Positions 9,718 to 21,448 of a stretch of DNA of 64,000 bases are shown here, piece after piece. Source of the DNA: Methylotenera sp. Its GTDB lineage: Bacteria > Pseudomonadota > Gammaproteobacteria > Burkholderiales > Methylophilaceae. Below the pieces are notes generated by a model, which saw nothing but the letters and a program-made list of their open reading frames with translations, was not told where the DNA came from and made no database searches. Where the stretch lies: the NCBI GenBank assembly GCA_013141075.1, contig JABFRQ010000006.1, positions 62,001 to 126,000 on the forward strand. The letters run 5' to 3'. The translations under genes and the position numbers were made by a program. Positions within the stretch are counted from its first letter, which is position 1. Every line of letters begins with the position of its first letter.

Positions 9718-9754
9718 ATTGCCTGTATTACTTGTGTAGTACAGGCAATTTTTA
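9718..9754 (+). terminator. Intra-operon hairpin with T tract between potF and potG
   Basis: ATTGCCTGTA-N12-TACAGGCAAT followed by TTTTT. Confidence 0.75.
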
Positions 9755-9797
9755 TAAAGCAATCATCTATTAAACGCATTTTTATGTAGGAACTCTT

Positions 9798-10919
9798 ATG
9801 GCAACCGCACCTAAAGATAATAATAAACCAGCGCAAGAGGTGTTGTTGCGCGTTGAAAATGTCACAAAAATTTATGATGGCACAGTAAAAGCCGTAGATG
9901 ATGTTTCGTTGACCGTGATGAAGGGTGAAATTTTTGCATTACTTGGTGGGTCAGGTTGCGGAAAATCCACACTATTGCGCATGATGGCAGGTTTTGAAAC
10001 GCCAACCAAAGGTAAAATTTTTCTTGCAGGGCAAGATATTACTGATTTGCCGCCTTATCAACGCCCAATCAATATGATGTTTCAATCATACGCATTGTTC
10101 CCACATTTAAGCGTGTGGGAAAACATCGCCTTTGGTTTAAAGCGCGACGGTATGCCCAAAGATCAAATTGCAGATCGCGTTGAAAAAATGTTGAGCCTAG
10201 CGCAACTTAATAAATATGCACAGCGCAAACCGCATCAACTATCAGGTGGGCAACAGCAACGCGTTGCGTTGGTGCGTAGTTTGGCAAAACGTCCACAGTT
10301 GCTTTTGTTAGATGAACCATTAGGCGCATTAGATAAAAAATTACGTGAAACGACACAATTAGAGCTAGTAAATATTATTGAAGAAGTTGGCGTGACTTGC
10401 GTATTGGTAACGCATGACCAAGAAGAAGCTATGACGATGGCAAGCCGTATCGCAGTGATGTCTGAAGGCTACTTCTTGCAAGTGGGTGAGCCTGATGCTG
10501 TATATGAAATGCCAAATAGTCGCCAAGTGGCTGATTTTATTGGCAACGTAAATATATTTGAAGGCGTGATTGAAGAAGATGAAGCGGATCACGTAACAGT
10601 ACGTTGCCCAGAATGTGTGCACTATGTGGGGCATGGGGTGAGCGGACATAAAGGCATGGCAGTCGGCGTTGCCTTGCGGCCTGAAAAAATAATGCTCTCA
10701 AAAAATAAACCAACAGGTGAATATAACTGGTGCGCAGGTGAGGTTATCGAAATTGTGTATTTTGGCGCACATACTACTTATCACTTAAAGCTTGATAGCG
10801 GCAAAGTGATTAAAGCGCAAGAATTGAATAATACGCGTGATTTAAGTTGTGGCCTCACGTGGGGTGACCGTGCTTATGCCCATTGGAATGATTTGGCGAT
10901 GGTTGTTTTAACCCACTAA
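9798..10919 (+). CDS. potG: Polyamine ABC transporter ATP-binding protein
   Basis: Walker A GGSGCGKST, signature LSGGQQQR, Walker B LLLLDEPLGALD; TOBE-like C-terminus. Confidence 0.95.
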   Translation: MATAPKDNNKPAQEVLLRVENVTKIYDGTVKAVDDVSLTVMKGEIFALLGGSGCGKSTLLRMMAGFETPTKGKIFLAGQDITDLPPYQRPINMMFQSYALFPHLSVWENIAFGLKRDGMPKDQIADRVEKMLSLAQLNKYAQRKPHQLSGGQQQRVALVRSLAKRPQLLLLDEPLGALDKKLRETTQLELVNIIEEVGVTCVLVTHDQEEAMTMASRIAVMSEGYFLQVGEPDAVYEMPNSRQVADFIGNVNIFEGVIEEDEADHVTVRCPECVHYVGHGVSGHKGMAVGVALRPEKIMLSKNKPTGEYNWCAGEVIEIVYFGAHTTYHLKLDSGKVIKAQELNNTRDLSCGLTWGDRAYAHWNDLAMVVLTH

Positions 10920-10945
10920 AGCGTATTTATTTAAGGAAAAACAAC

Positions 10946-11863
10946 ATGGCTGAAAAACAAAGTTTTTTTTCAAGCGTTAAGAATAGCCTTTTTGATGGAC
11001 GCAATGCGGTTATCGGCGTACCGTATTTTTGGTTTTTGTTGCTTGCGGCAATTCCCTTGTTAATTGTGCTTAAAATCAGCATGTCTGAAATGGAAGGAAC
11101 GCAAGTTTCAAGCATGATAGATTGGAGTAATGGTTGGCCTAAACTCACGCTAAATTTTGCTAGCTACCAGTTTATTGCCAGCGATTCGCTGTATTTTAAA
11201 ACGTATTTATCATCCATTAAATATGCGCTAATCACTACGTTATTGTGCTTAGCGATTGGCTACCCATTTGCTTATTTCATGGCGCGCGCGCCTAAACACA
11301 TGCAGCCGACCTTGCTCATGCTTATAATGCTGCCGTTTTGGACATCATTTTTACTGCGTATTTACGCGTGGAAAACCTTGCTAGTGAGTAATGGTGTGAT
11401 TAACAACGTATTGATGAGCTTGCATATTATTGATACGCCATTAACCATGATGAACAACTCGTTTTCATTACTGCTGGGTATGGTGTATTCCTACTTGCCA
11501 TTTATGATTTTGCCGCTATATGCCAACTTGTCTAAACTAGATTTGCGTTATTTAGAGGCCGCTGCAGACTTAGGCACTAGTCCATTTAAAGCATTTTGGC
11601 TCATCACCGTGCCGCTTTCAAAAGCAGGCATTATTGCAGGCTCAATGTTGGTGTTTATTCCTGCAGTGGGTGAATATGTGATTCCAGAGCTACTCGGTGG
11701 CTCAAGTACGTTGATGATAGGCCGTGTATTGTGGGACGAGTTCTTTAATAACCTAGATTGGCCTATGGCTTCAGCGGTGGCGGTAGTGATGATATTGATT
11801 ATCTTGTTGCCGATGGCGATTTACAATAAATCACAAGCAGATTTAGCGGAGGGCAAGCCATGA
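10946..11863 (+). CDS. potH: Polyamine ABC transporter permease (PotH/SpuG-like)
   Basis: Multi-TM; EAA loop EAAADLGTSPFKAFWLITVPLSKAGI. Confidence 0.93.
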   Translation: MAEKQSFFSSVKNSLFDGRNAVIGVPYFWFLLLAAIPLLIVLKISMSEMEGTQVSSMIDWSNGWPKLTLNFASYQFIASDSLYFKTYLSSIKYALITTLLCLAIGYPFAYFMARAPKHMQPTLLMLIMLPFWTSFLLRIYAWKTLLVSNGVINNVLMSLHIIDTPLTMMNNSFSLLLGMVYSYLPFMILPLYANLSKLDLRYLEAAADLGTSPFKAFWLITVPLSKAGIIAGSMLVFIPAVGEYVIPELLGGSSTLMIGRVLWDEFFNNLDWPMASAVAVVMILIILLPMAIYNKSQADLAEGKP

Positions 11864-12708
11864 GTCAAGCCAGTAATAATAAACTCTTTGCCAAAGGCTG
11901 GATGATTGCGGTTTATATATTTTTATATTTGCCTATTATCACTCTAGTGGTATTTTCATTCAACGATTCAAAATTAGTCACTGTTTGGTCGCACGCTAGT
12001 CTGCGCTGGTATGAGGCATTGGCGAAAGACACCGCCTTAATAGATGCCGTGTTGTTGTCGTTAAAAATCGCATTTTTGTCAGCCTTAATGTCAGTTCTTT
12101 TTGGCACATTTACCGCCTTTGCACTTAACCGTTATAAGCGCTTTAAAGGCCGCACATTGTTGTCTTCTATGTCGAGCATGCCGCTTGTGATGCCAGATGT
12201 GATTGTGGGTTTATCACTCTTGTTGATGATTGTTTCGGCGCAACATTGGCTAGGTTATCCGCAAAAAGGTTTATTAACGATATTGTTAGGCCACGCATTG
12301 TTAGGCACGGCTTATGCAAACGTTGTGGTGACTTCACGCTTGCGCGAAATGGATGGAAAGCTTGACGAAGCCGCAATGGATTTGGGCGCTAAACCTTGGC
12401 AAGTCTTTACGCTAGTCACTTTTCCGCTTTTAATCCCTGCTTTGGTATCGGCATTTTTACTCACATTTACTTTATCGTTTGACGATGTTGTACTGTCATC
12501 ATTCTTGTCTGGTCCTGGTTACTCCACCATGCCGATGGTGATTTTTTCACGCGCACGTTTGGGCTTAAACCCAACCATCAATGCGGTTGCTACCGTGACG
12601 ATTGTGGTGGTAACAATGGCGGTGATTGCCTCAAGCTTTTACACCTCGCACCAAGAGCGTAAACGCAAACGTGAAGAAGCACAGGCTTATAGCGATAGTA
12701 ATAAATAA
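11860..12708 (+). CDS. potI: Polyamine ABC transporter permease (PotI/SpuH-like)
   Basis: Multi-TM; EAA loop EAAMDLGAKPWQVFTLVTFPLLIPAL; ATGA overlap with potH. Confidence 0.93.
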   Translation: MSQASNNKLFAKGWMIAVYIFLYLPIITLVVFSFNDSKLVTVWSHASLRWYEALAKDTALIDAVLLSLKIAFLSALMSVLFGTFTAFALNRYKRFKGRTLLSSMSSMPLVMPDVIVGLSLLLMIVSAQHWLGYPQKGLLTILLGHALLGTAYANVVVTSRLREMDGKLDEAAMDLGAKPWQVFTLVTFPLLIPALVSAFLLTFTLSFDDVVLSSFLSGPGYSTMPMVIFSRARLGLNPTINAVATVTIVVVTMAVIASSFYTSHQERKRKREEAQAYSDSNK

Positions 12709-12712
12709 CATT

Positions 12713-12784
12713 TGTAGGAGCAAATTTATTAGTACCGATAATCATGCATAGCATGAAAGCATTGCTAATAAATTCGCCCCTACA
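12713..12784. repeat. Imperfect inverted repeat TGTAGGAGCAAATTTATTAG ... CTAATAAATTCGCCCCTACA
   Basis: 20-nt arms at 12713-12732 and 12765-12784 between potI and gabD. Confidence 0.8.
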
Positions 12785-12806
12785 TAAACCAACCAAGCAG
12801 AACATC

Positions 12807-14267
12807 ATGTCACTACAAATAAAACACGTAGCATTACTCAAAAACAATCAAACCTTACTTGCAGGTCAATGGGTAGGCGCAGATTCTGGTGAAACATTTG
12901 CAGTTACCAACCCCGCAAATGGCGAGAGCATTGCAAACGTGCCGCGCATGGGTAAAGCCGAAACTGAACGTGCGATTATTGCCAGCCAAGCTGCGCAAAA
13001 ACAGTGGAAAATGCTTACTGCCAAAGCCCGCGCCGCCATACTCAAGCGCTGGTTTGATTTAATTATGCTGCATCAAGAAGATTTAGCGCAAATTTTAACT
13101 GCCGAACAAGGCAAGCCGCTAGCGGAATCGCGCGGTGAAGTGGCGTATGGCGCAAGCTTTGTTGAATGGTTTGCTGAAGAAGCCAAGCGCGTGTATGGAG
13201 AGGTAATTCCAGCGCCTATGGCTGACCGTAAATTGTTAGTCATCAAACAGCCAATTGGCGTTACAGCTGCCATTACGCCGTGGAACTTCCCCATTGCCAT
13301 GATTACCCGTAAAGCCGCGCCAGCATTGGCGGCAGGCTGTAGCATGATAGTAAAACCAGCTGAACAAACGCCATTATCCGCCATTGCATTGGCTGTGCTG
13401 GCTGAAGAAGCGGGTGTGCCAGCAGGCGTGTTGCAAGTAGTCACAGGCAAAGCGCGTGAAATTGGCGCGGTGATGTGCGAAAGCCCAATTGTGACTAAAC
13501 TTTCATTCACAGGTTCTACTGAAGTTGGCCGAATTTTAATGCGCCAATGCGCCGATACCATTAAAAAATTATCACTAGAATTAGGCGGTAATGCGCCATT
13601 TATAGTGTTTGACGATGCTGATTTAGATGCCGCTGTTGAAGGCGCAATGATTAGCAAATTCCGCAACGCAGGCCAAACATGCGTATGTGCCAATCGCCTA
13701 TTTGTGCAAGATGGCGTGTTTGATGCTTTTGCCGCAAAACTTGCCGTAAAAGTCAGCGCTTTAAAAGTGGGTAATGGCACAGCGGATGGCGTCACACAAG
13801 GGCCGTTGATTGATATGGCGGCGATTGAAAAAATTGAAAGTCATGTGGCAGACGCCGTCAGTAAAGGCGCAAAATTAGTGCAAGGTGGCAAGCGCCACGG
13901 TCAAGCGGGCACTTTCTTTGAACCAACCGTGCTGGCAGACGTGAGTGCAGATAGCCTTATTTTTAGCGAAGAAACTTTCGGCCCTGTTGCGCCGCTGTTC
14001 CGCTTTAAAACCGATGATGAAGTGATTGAATTAGCTAACCGTACCGAATTTGGCTTAGCCTCTTATTTTTACAGCCGCGATATTGGCCGCGTTTGGCGCG
14101 TGGCAGAAGCGCTTGAATACGGCATGGTAGGCGTGAATACTGGATTGATTTCTAACGAAGTGGCCCCGTTTGGCGGCGTGAAGCAATCAGGGCTTGGGCG
14201 TGAAGGCTCACATCACGGCATTGATGAATACTTAGAAATTAAATATATTGCGATGGCGGGGCTTTAA
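12807..14267 (+). CDS. gabD: NAD(P)-dependent succinate-semialdehyde dehydrogenase
   Basis: ALDH motifs (LELGGNAPFIVFDDADLD, NAGQTCVCANR). The ORF-track start (12744) lies inside a repeat; ATG at 12807 (MSLQIKHVALL) preferred. Confidence 0.9.
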   Translation: MSLQIKHVALLKNNQTLLAGQWVGADSGETFAVTNPANGESIANVPRMGKAETERAIIASQAAQKQWKMLTAKARAAILKRWFDLIMLHQEDLAQILTAEQGKPLAESRGEVAYGASFVEWFAEEAKRVYGEVIPAPMADRKLLVIKQPIGVTAAITPWNFPIAMITRKAAPALAAGCSMIVKPAEQTPLSAIALAVLAEEAGVPAGVLQVVTGKAREIGAVMCESPIVTKLSFTGSTEVGRILMRQCADTIKKLSLELGGNAPFIVFDDADLDAAVEGAMISKFRNAGQTCVCANRLFVQDGVFDAFAAKLAVKVSALKVGNGTADGVTQGPLIDMAAIEKIESHVADAVSKGAKLVQGGKRHGQAGTFFEPTVLADVSADSLIFSEETFGPVAPLFRFKTDDEVIELANRTEFGLASYFYSRDIGRVWRVAEALEYGMVGVNTGLISNEVAPFGGVKQSGLGREGSHHGIDEYLEIKYIAMAGL

Positions 14268-14269
14268 AA

Positions 14270-15763
14270 ATGGCAGATACTAAAATTGATTGGCACGCAT
14301 GTGCCCAAGCTTTAAAAATTGACGGTCGCGCCTTTATTGGCGGTGTGCGTATGCCTGCTGCTGGCGGCCAAACATATGAATGCTTTTCACCGATTGATAA
14401 TCGCAAGTTGGCTGATGTAGCAAGCTGCCAAGAAATTGATGTGAATTTAGCCGTAGCTTGCGCACGTACTGCATTTAATGATCGCCGCTGGGCGGGTTTA
14501 AGCCCACGTGAGCGCAAGCAAACAATGATTCGCTTTGCCGATTTACTGATTGCCAACAAAGAAGAATTAGCCCTGTTAGAAACCTTAGATATGGGCAAGC
14601 CGATTACGGCCAGCCTGAATGTTGATGTGAACTCTGCCGCCAACACCTTGCGCTGGTTTGGTGAAGCGATTGATAAGGTGTATGACGAAATTGCACCAAC
14701 GGCAGATAACACTTTAGCGATGATTACACGCGAGCCAATCGGCGTGGTCGGCGCGATTGTACCCTGGAATTATCCCATTTTAATGGCGTGTTGGAAAATT
14801 GCGCCTGCCCTAGCGAGCGGCAATAGTGTGGTACTAAAGCCCTCAGAAAAATCACCTTTGACTGCGTTAAAATTAGGTGATTTAGCCATAGAAGCGGGCA
14901 TTCCTGCAGGGGTGTTAAACATTGTACCAGGCTTTGGTGAGCAAGCAGGCACGCCATTGGCAATGCATATGGATGTTGATTGCATCGCGTTTACAGGCTC
15001 AACAGGCGTGGGCAAAAAAATTCAAATCATGGCAGGGCAAAGTAATTTAAAACGCGCTTGGTGTGAGCTTGGTGGCAAGTCACCTAATATTGTATTTGCG
15101 GATTGCAAAGATTTAAACAAAGCTGCAACTGCAAGTGCAGGCTCAATTTTTTACAACCAAGGTGAGAGTTGCAATGCGCCTTCACGCTTGTTGGTTGAGC
15201 GTTCAATTAAAGACGAATTCGTTAAAAAAATACTCGCAGAACTTAAAAATTACCAACCAGGTGATCCGCTAGATGCTAACACTAGCATGGGCGCGCTGGT
15301 AGATTGTGGTCAGATGCAAAACGTACTTAAGTACATTGCCAGTGGCAAAGCGCAAGGTGCAGCTTTGCTGGCTGGCGGTGAGCAAATGCGCACCGAAACG
15401 GGTGGCTTTTATGTGAGCCCAACCGTGTTTGATAACGTGACGAATGACATGACGATTGCTGCAGAAGAGATTTTCGGCCCAGTGTTATCAATCATCGCAT
15501 TTGACACTGAAGAAGAAGCGATTAAAGTTGCCAACGACACGCCATACGGCCTAGCCGCGGCAGTATGGACACAAGACCTAAGCCGCGCGCACTTAGTAGC
15601 AAAACGCTTGCGCGCGGGCACTGTGCATATCAATAGTTATGATGAAGATGATATTACCGTACCTTTTGGTGGTTATAAACAAAGCGGCAATGGGCGCGAT
15701 AAATCGTTACATGCGTTAGAAAAATACACTGAGTTGAAAACGACTTGGATTAAACTAAATTAA
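14270..15763 (+). CDS. puuC: Aldehyde dehydrogenase, gamma-glutamyl-gamma-aminobutyraldehyde dehydrogenase-like (PuuC/KauB)
   Basis: ALDH motifs (CELGGKSPNIVFADCKDL, NQGESCNAPSRLLVE); clustered with polyamine genes. Confidence 0.85.
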   Translation: MADTKIDWHACAQALKIDGRAFIGGVRMPAAGGQTYECFSPIDNRKLADVASCQEIDVNLAVACARTAFNDRRWAGLSPRERKQTMIRFADLLIANKEELALLETLDMGKPITASLNVDVNSAANTLRWFGEAIDKVYDEIAPTADNTLAMITREPIGVVGAIVPWNYPILMACWKIAPALASGNSVVLKPSEKSPLTALKLGDLAIEAGIPAGVLNIVPGFGEQAGTPLAMHMDVDCIAFTGSTGVGKKIQIMAGQSNLKRAWCELGGKSPNIVFADCKDLNKAATASAGSIFYNQGESCNAPSRLLVERSIKDEFVKKILAELKNYQPGDPLDANTSMGALVDCGQMQNVLKYIASGKAQGAALLAGGEQMRTETGGFYVSPTVFDNVTNDMTIAAEEIFGPVLSIIAFDTEEEAIKVANDTPYGLAAAVWTQDLSRAHLVAKRLRAGTVHINSYDEDDITVPFGGYKQSGNGRDKSLHALEKYTELKTTWIKLN

Positions 15764-15800
15764 GTACTTTTTATGACTTTTTTAGTATGTACTCCCAAGC

Positions 15801-15841
15801 AATGCCCTGAGAGCCGCTCTGTAGTTGGGCCACAGAGCATT
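15801..15841. repeat. PIR-A variant copy: ATGCCCTGAGAGCCGCTCTGTAGTTGGGCCACAGAGCAT
   Basis: Terminal arms ATGCCCTG/CAGAGCAT; loop related to the copy at 50784. Confidence 0.65.
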
Positions 15842-15948
15842 GATTTTCTCTCGAGGCTTTTAGGCGGCCTTAGTATGACATTAGAAAATGCAAAAATAGC
15901 GCCCATTACACAAGATATGCAGCTAAGTTATTTAATTAGGAAAGCAAT

Positions 15949-17220
15949 ATGATTACAAATCAACATTTACACGACCGTCGCCTAGCCGCAACCCCGCGCG
16001 GCATTGGCGTGATGGCTAATTTTTTTATTGATCGCGCGTTAAATTCTGAAGTGTGGGATATTGAAGGCAAGCGTTATATTGATTTTGCGGGTGGTATTGC
16101 GGTGTTGAATACAGGTCACAGGCACCCAAAACTGGTTGCGGCGATTGAAGTGCAATTGCACAAATTCACCCATACCTGCTACCAAGTATTGCCTTATGAA
16201 AGCTACGTAACGCTAGCTGAGCGTATTAACAAACTCACGCCTGGCAGCCACAGCAAAAAAACTTGCTTTTTTTCTAGCGGCGCGGAAGCGGTTGAAAACG
16301 CTGTAAAAATAGCACGTGCAAGCACAGGTCGGCCTGGCGTTATTGCTTTTTCAGGCGCATTTCATGGCCGCACGATGATGGGTTGCGCGCTCACGGGCAA
16401 GGTTGTGCCTTATAAAGTAGGTTTCGGGCCTTTTCCTGCGGAAATTTATCATGTGCCGTTTCCTATAGATTTGCATGGAGTGAGTGTTGAAGATTCTCTG
16501 CATGCGTTGCAATCTTTATTTAAAGCAGACATAGACCCCAAGCGCGTTGCAGCCATTATTATTGAGCCAGTACAAGGCGAGGGTGGCTTTTATGTAACGC
16601 CGCCAGCATTAATGCGTGCGTTGCGTAAGCTGTGTGATGAGCACGGTATTTTATTGATTTTTGATGAAATTCAAACAGGCTTTGGCCGCACAGGCAAAAT
16701 GTTCGCAGCCGAGCATTACGACGTGTTGCCAGACATTATCACCATGGCAAAAAGCATGGCGGGTGGCACGACTTTGTCTGCCGTATGTGGAAAAGCGGAA
16801 GTGATGGATGGCCCTGCGCCAGGCGGGCTTGGCGGCACGTATGCAGGCAACCCGTTAGCCATTGCAGCTTCGCACGCGGTGATAGATATTATGGAAGAAG
16901 AACAATTAGTAACACGCGCTAATGTTTTGGGTGAAAAACTCAAGCAAAGATTAAACGCCGCGCAAGCCACAACACCCAGTTTAAAAGATGTACGCGGCTT
17001 AGGCTCTATGATTGCAGCCGAATTTTTTGACCCAGCAACAGGTAAGCCCTCGCCAGAAATTACCAAACGCGTGCAGCAAGCCGCGCTAGATGAAGGTTTG
17101 ATTTTGCTCACTTGCGGCGTGTATGTAAACGCGATTCGATTTTTGTATCCGCTAACTATTCAAGATAATGTGTTTGAAGAAGCGCTAAATATTATTGACC
17201 GCGCGCTGGCTAAAGTCTAA
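15949..17220 (+). CDS. gabT: 4-aminobutyrate aminotransferase
   Basis: Class III aminotransferase motifs (LLIFDEIQTGFGRTGKMFAAEHYDV, IITMAKSMAGG); GABA-T-like start. Confidence 0.92.
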   Translation: MITNQHLHDRRLAATPRGIGVMANFFIDRALNSEVWDIEGKRYIDFAGGIAVLNTGHRHPKLVAAIEVQLHKFTHTCYQVLPYESYVTLAERINKLTPGSHSKKTCFFSSGAEAVENAVKIARASTGRPGVIAFSGAFHGRTMMGCALTGKVVPYKVGFGPFPAEIYHVPFPIDLHGVSVEDSLHALQSLFKADIDPKRVAAIIIEPVQGEGGFYVTPPALMRALRKLCDEHGILLIFDEIQTGFGRTGKMFAAEHYDVLPDIITMAKSMAGGTTLSAVCGKAEVMDGPAPGGLGGTYAGNPLAIAASHAVIDIMEEEQLVTRANVLGEKLKQRLNAAQATTPSLKDVRGLGSMIAAEFFDPATGKPSPEITKRVQQAALDEGLILLTCGVYVNAIRFLYPLTIQDNVFEEALNIIDRALAKV

Positions 17221-17302
17221 TCAGCCTTTAATATTGTTTTTAAAGTTGAAATGAAGCGATTCGTAAGATAAGTAATTTGTAAGATATATGGTAACGCTAA
17301 AA

Positions 17303-17334
17303 TTTGGTGCAAATATAGGGGGTTACGCACCAAA
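17303..17334. promoter_or_regulatory. Inverted repeat TTTGGTGC-N16-GCACCAAA upstream of porin
   Basis: Perfect 8-nt arms in the gabT-porin intergenic region. Confidence 0.45.
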
Positions 17335-17438
17335 CCTAAGCATAAGAAAGTGTTGTATTTTTGTTGAAAAGTAGTGTTTTTGATATTAAGCGGTTGTATG
17401 CAGTGTGAAATTCATACACTATTCATTATGAAAATGAA

Positions 17439-17464
17439 GCCAATATCAAGCAGTTAATATTGGC
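17439..17464. promoter_or_regulatory. Inverted repeat GCCAATAT-N10-ATATTGGC just upstream of porin
   Basis: Perfect 8-nt arms ending about 47 nt before the ATG. Confidence 0.4.
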
Positions 17465-17510
17465 GGCATTTAAAGTTTATGTTGAGTAAAAAAATTTTAA
17501 GGGGAATCAA

Positions 17511-18398
17511 ATGAAAGCGTTAAATTGGATTACAAATCGTCACGTGGTAAGCGCATTATGTGCAGTACCACTTTTATTTACATGTGCTTATGCTTCTGCT
17601 GAAGATGCTGCACCAGCGGCCGCTACAGCTGCACCAGCAGAGCCAGAATCTCCATTTACATTATCATTTAACCTTGGTTTGTATAGTGAGTATATGTTCC
17701 GTGGTGTTTCGTTATCTGATGGGCCAGCATTACAAGGTGGTATTGATTTAGGCCATAGCAGCGGCTTATATGCAGGTACTTGGTGGTCTAACACTGACCC
17801 ATACTTTTTAGGTAAGGGCGATGGCTTTTCTAAAGGCAACCACCTAGAAACAGATTGGTATGTTGGGTATGCGCGTAGCTTTGAAAATGGCTTCGGTTTC
17901 AATGTGATGGGTAATTATTACTTTTATCCAGAAGGTGAAAGATCATATAGCGCTGCAAATGTTGGAAAGAAGCAAAATACATTTGAGGCGTCAATTGCGT
18001 TAACGTATAAATACTTGACCTATACTTACTATCGCGCCTTAACAGATTACTACGGTGCAGCAAGTGATAATACAATTGATGGTACAGGTGACACCAAAGG
18101 TGCGGATTACCATGAATTAAAAGCCAACTATAAACTACCCGTTGGTGGTTTGAATTTATTGGCAAAAGTAGGTTATCAGCGCGTTCCAAATCTTTTGGTC
18201 AATGCAAATGAAGGTGACTGGGCTATTGGTTTAAACAGAGATTTTGCAATGCCTACAGGCGGAAAACCTATTGAGGGTTTCAACGCTGGCGCAACCTACA
18301 CAAGCACCTTTAATGTGAAAGACCAAAGTTATTACGTTGCAAATGGCAGAGATTTAAATTCTAATAGAATATGGTTTTTTGTAAAACGTACTTGGTAG
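17511..18398 (+). CDS. TorF family putative porin
   Basis: Signal peptide; FTLSFNLGLYSEYMFRGVSLSDGPALQGGIDL is the typical TorF/Gcw_chp opening; C-terminal aromatic residue. Confidence 0.88.
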   Translation: MKALNWITNRHVVSALCAVPLLFTCAYASAEDAAPAAATAAPAEPESPFTLSFNLGLYSEYMFRGVSLSDGPALQGGIDLGHSSGLYAGTWWSNTDPYFLGKGDGFSKGNHLETDWYVGYARSFENGFGFNVMGNYYFYPEGERSYSAANVGKKQNTFEASIALTYKYLTYTYYRALTDYYGAASDNTIDGTGDTKGADYHELKANYKLPVGGLNLLAKVGYQRVPNLLVNANEGDWAIGLNRDFAMPTGGKPIEGFNAGATYTSTFNVKDQSYYVANGRDLNSNRIWFFVKRTW

Positions 18399-18435
18399 TT
18401 AGTTAAACAGTTCGTTTAATCAATCATGGTTATGT

Positions 18436-18470
18436 AAAAGGGAGCAATTGCTCCCTTTTGTATTTTATTT
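18436..18470 (+). terminator. Rho-independent terminator after porin
   Basis: AAAAGGGAGCAATTGCTCCCTTTTGTATTTTATTT. Confidence 0.9.
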
Positions 18471-18576
18471 GAAAGATTATTGTGAACCTTCCTGATACAG
18501 TAGGCACTTTATCAGCCTCATAGCTACTATTTAAAAGAGCAATAAGCGACTAGCAAAAGATTTATCGAGTATCTAT

Positions 18577-18605
18577 AAAAAGCGCATCTCACTGCGCTTT
18601 TTTTT
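18577..18605 (+). terminator. Second terminator-like hairpin, upstream of pgm
   Basis: AAAAGCGCATCTCACTGCGCTTTTTTTTT. Confidence 0.75.
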
Positions 18606-18636
18606 GGACTATAATTTAGCTAATTCATAAGGCTAA

Positions 18637-20322
<1,686 letters not shown>

Positions 20323-20380
20323 TACATTTAAGATATAAGCTTTTGTGGTTGATTTAGAATATTCGATTATGGGTTGCTGG

Positions 20381-21436
20381 ATGAAAAAGCTTTCTTTTCT
20401 AATTGTATTTGTTAGCCTGCTTTCACCTATCAGCATCTCACTAGCTCTTGCTGATAATCTAAAGCATACTGAACTAAAAATACTGCCTTATGTTGAAGCT
20501 GAAGGTGAATTGGACTCAATGGATGGGGATGAAAAATTAACTTGGGTGTCACCTAACAAAGTATTATTTGGCACTTCTGGAAACTCAGGCTTTAGCGATC
20601 CATCATGTAACACTAAGAATCCACGCTTAGAGTGCCGTAAACCAACCTTCGATAGAACCAAAATTTTGATGATATTTGATATATCAAACAAAAAAACTAT
20701 TTTTAATATCAAAAATGAATTTTATGATAAACAACTTGAATTGTTTAACCAGCAGCGATACTGGGACACTGATGGTTGTCCAAACCTTAGCAGAGAAGGA
20801 AGAATAGGCTACAGACCTTTAAGAGATATTGATGGATGCATCAAAGAAACAGAAGCAGATAAGGGTGAAGGTATTCGTAAATTTTTTTATGTACAACCAA
20901 ATGGAAAATCGTTTGATCTAATTGAAAGTTCTTCCATTTATGAGTTTCGGTTTTGGTCTTGGATTGATTGGCTAAAGGTTTATTTATTCCGTACTGACCT
21001 ATCACCATCAACCACAAGTGAAGGTAGTCAATCTTATGTAAGAAGTACTTCTTCCGTCATTTTGTTGTCACCTGATAGTGGAAAGTTCAAATTTGTTGAG
21101 GTCGGAGCAAACGATTTTTCTGGTGCAACCATTACGAGAGCTGGTTTGATGGTTTACTTAGATTCAAATGTGAATACAAAATTAGACCCAGAAAAGCAGG
21201 GTTTAACCTTAATCCAAGGAAATAAGCAGTATCTAATCGCAAAAGAAAAGTCGATAAATACTTCGGCTGTTTCCCCAGATGGCTGTCATGTAGCTTATCT
21301 CAGCCCGCGTCGTGTAAATGAAATGCGAAACGGCTATTTAGCGGATGTCATTTATCACAAATTGCGTGTTATAGATATTTGCGGTGGCTTTGGAATTGCT
21401 AGAGATGCAAACCCTTTTGTCAATTTGTTTAAATAA
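20381..21436 (+). CDS. Hypothetical secreted protein
   Basis: Signal peptide MKKLSFLIVFVSLLSPISISLALA from ATG at 20381; ORF-track start 20345 is likely too early. Confidence 0.6.
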   Translation: MKKLSFLIVFVSLLSPISISLALADNLKHTELKILPYVEAEGELDSMDGDEKLTWVSPNKVLFGTSGNSGFSDPSCNTKNPRLECRKPTFDRTKILMIFDISNKKTIFNIKNEFYDKQLELFNQQRYWDTDGCPNLSREGRIGYRPLRDIDGCIKETEADKGEGIRKFFYVQPNGKSFDLIESSSIYEFRFWSWIDWLKVYLFRTDLSPSTTSEGSQSYVRSTSSVILLSPDSGKFKFVEVGANDFSGATITRAGLMVYLDSNVNTKLDPEKQGLTLIQGNKQYLIAKEKSINTSAVSPDGCHVAYLSPRRVNEMRNGYLADVIYHKLRVIDICGGFGIARDANPFVNLFK

Positions 21437-21448
21437 GTCCTCAATGAA

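Noticed and set aside
13073-13795. 240-aa minus-strand ORF antisense to gabD
   Set aside because: Shadow ORF of a strongly supported ALDH gene; no recognisable domain.
17461-17490. Sigma-54 promoter candidate starting TTGGCGGCATTTAAAG upstream of the porin
   Set aside because: Lacks the GC element of the -12 region at correct spacing.
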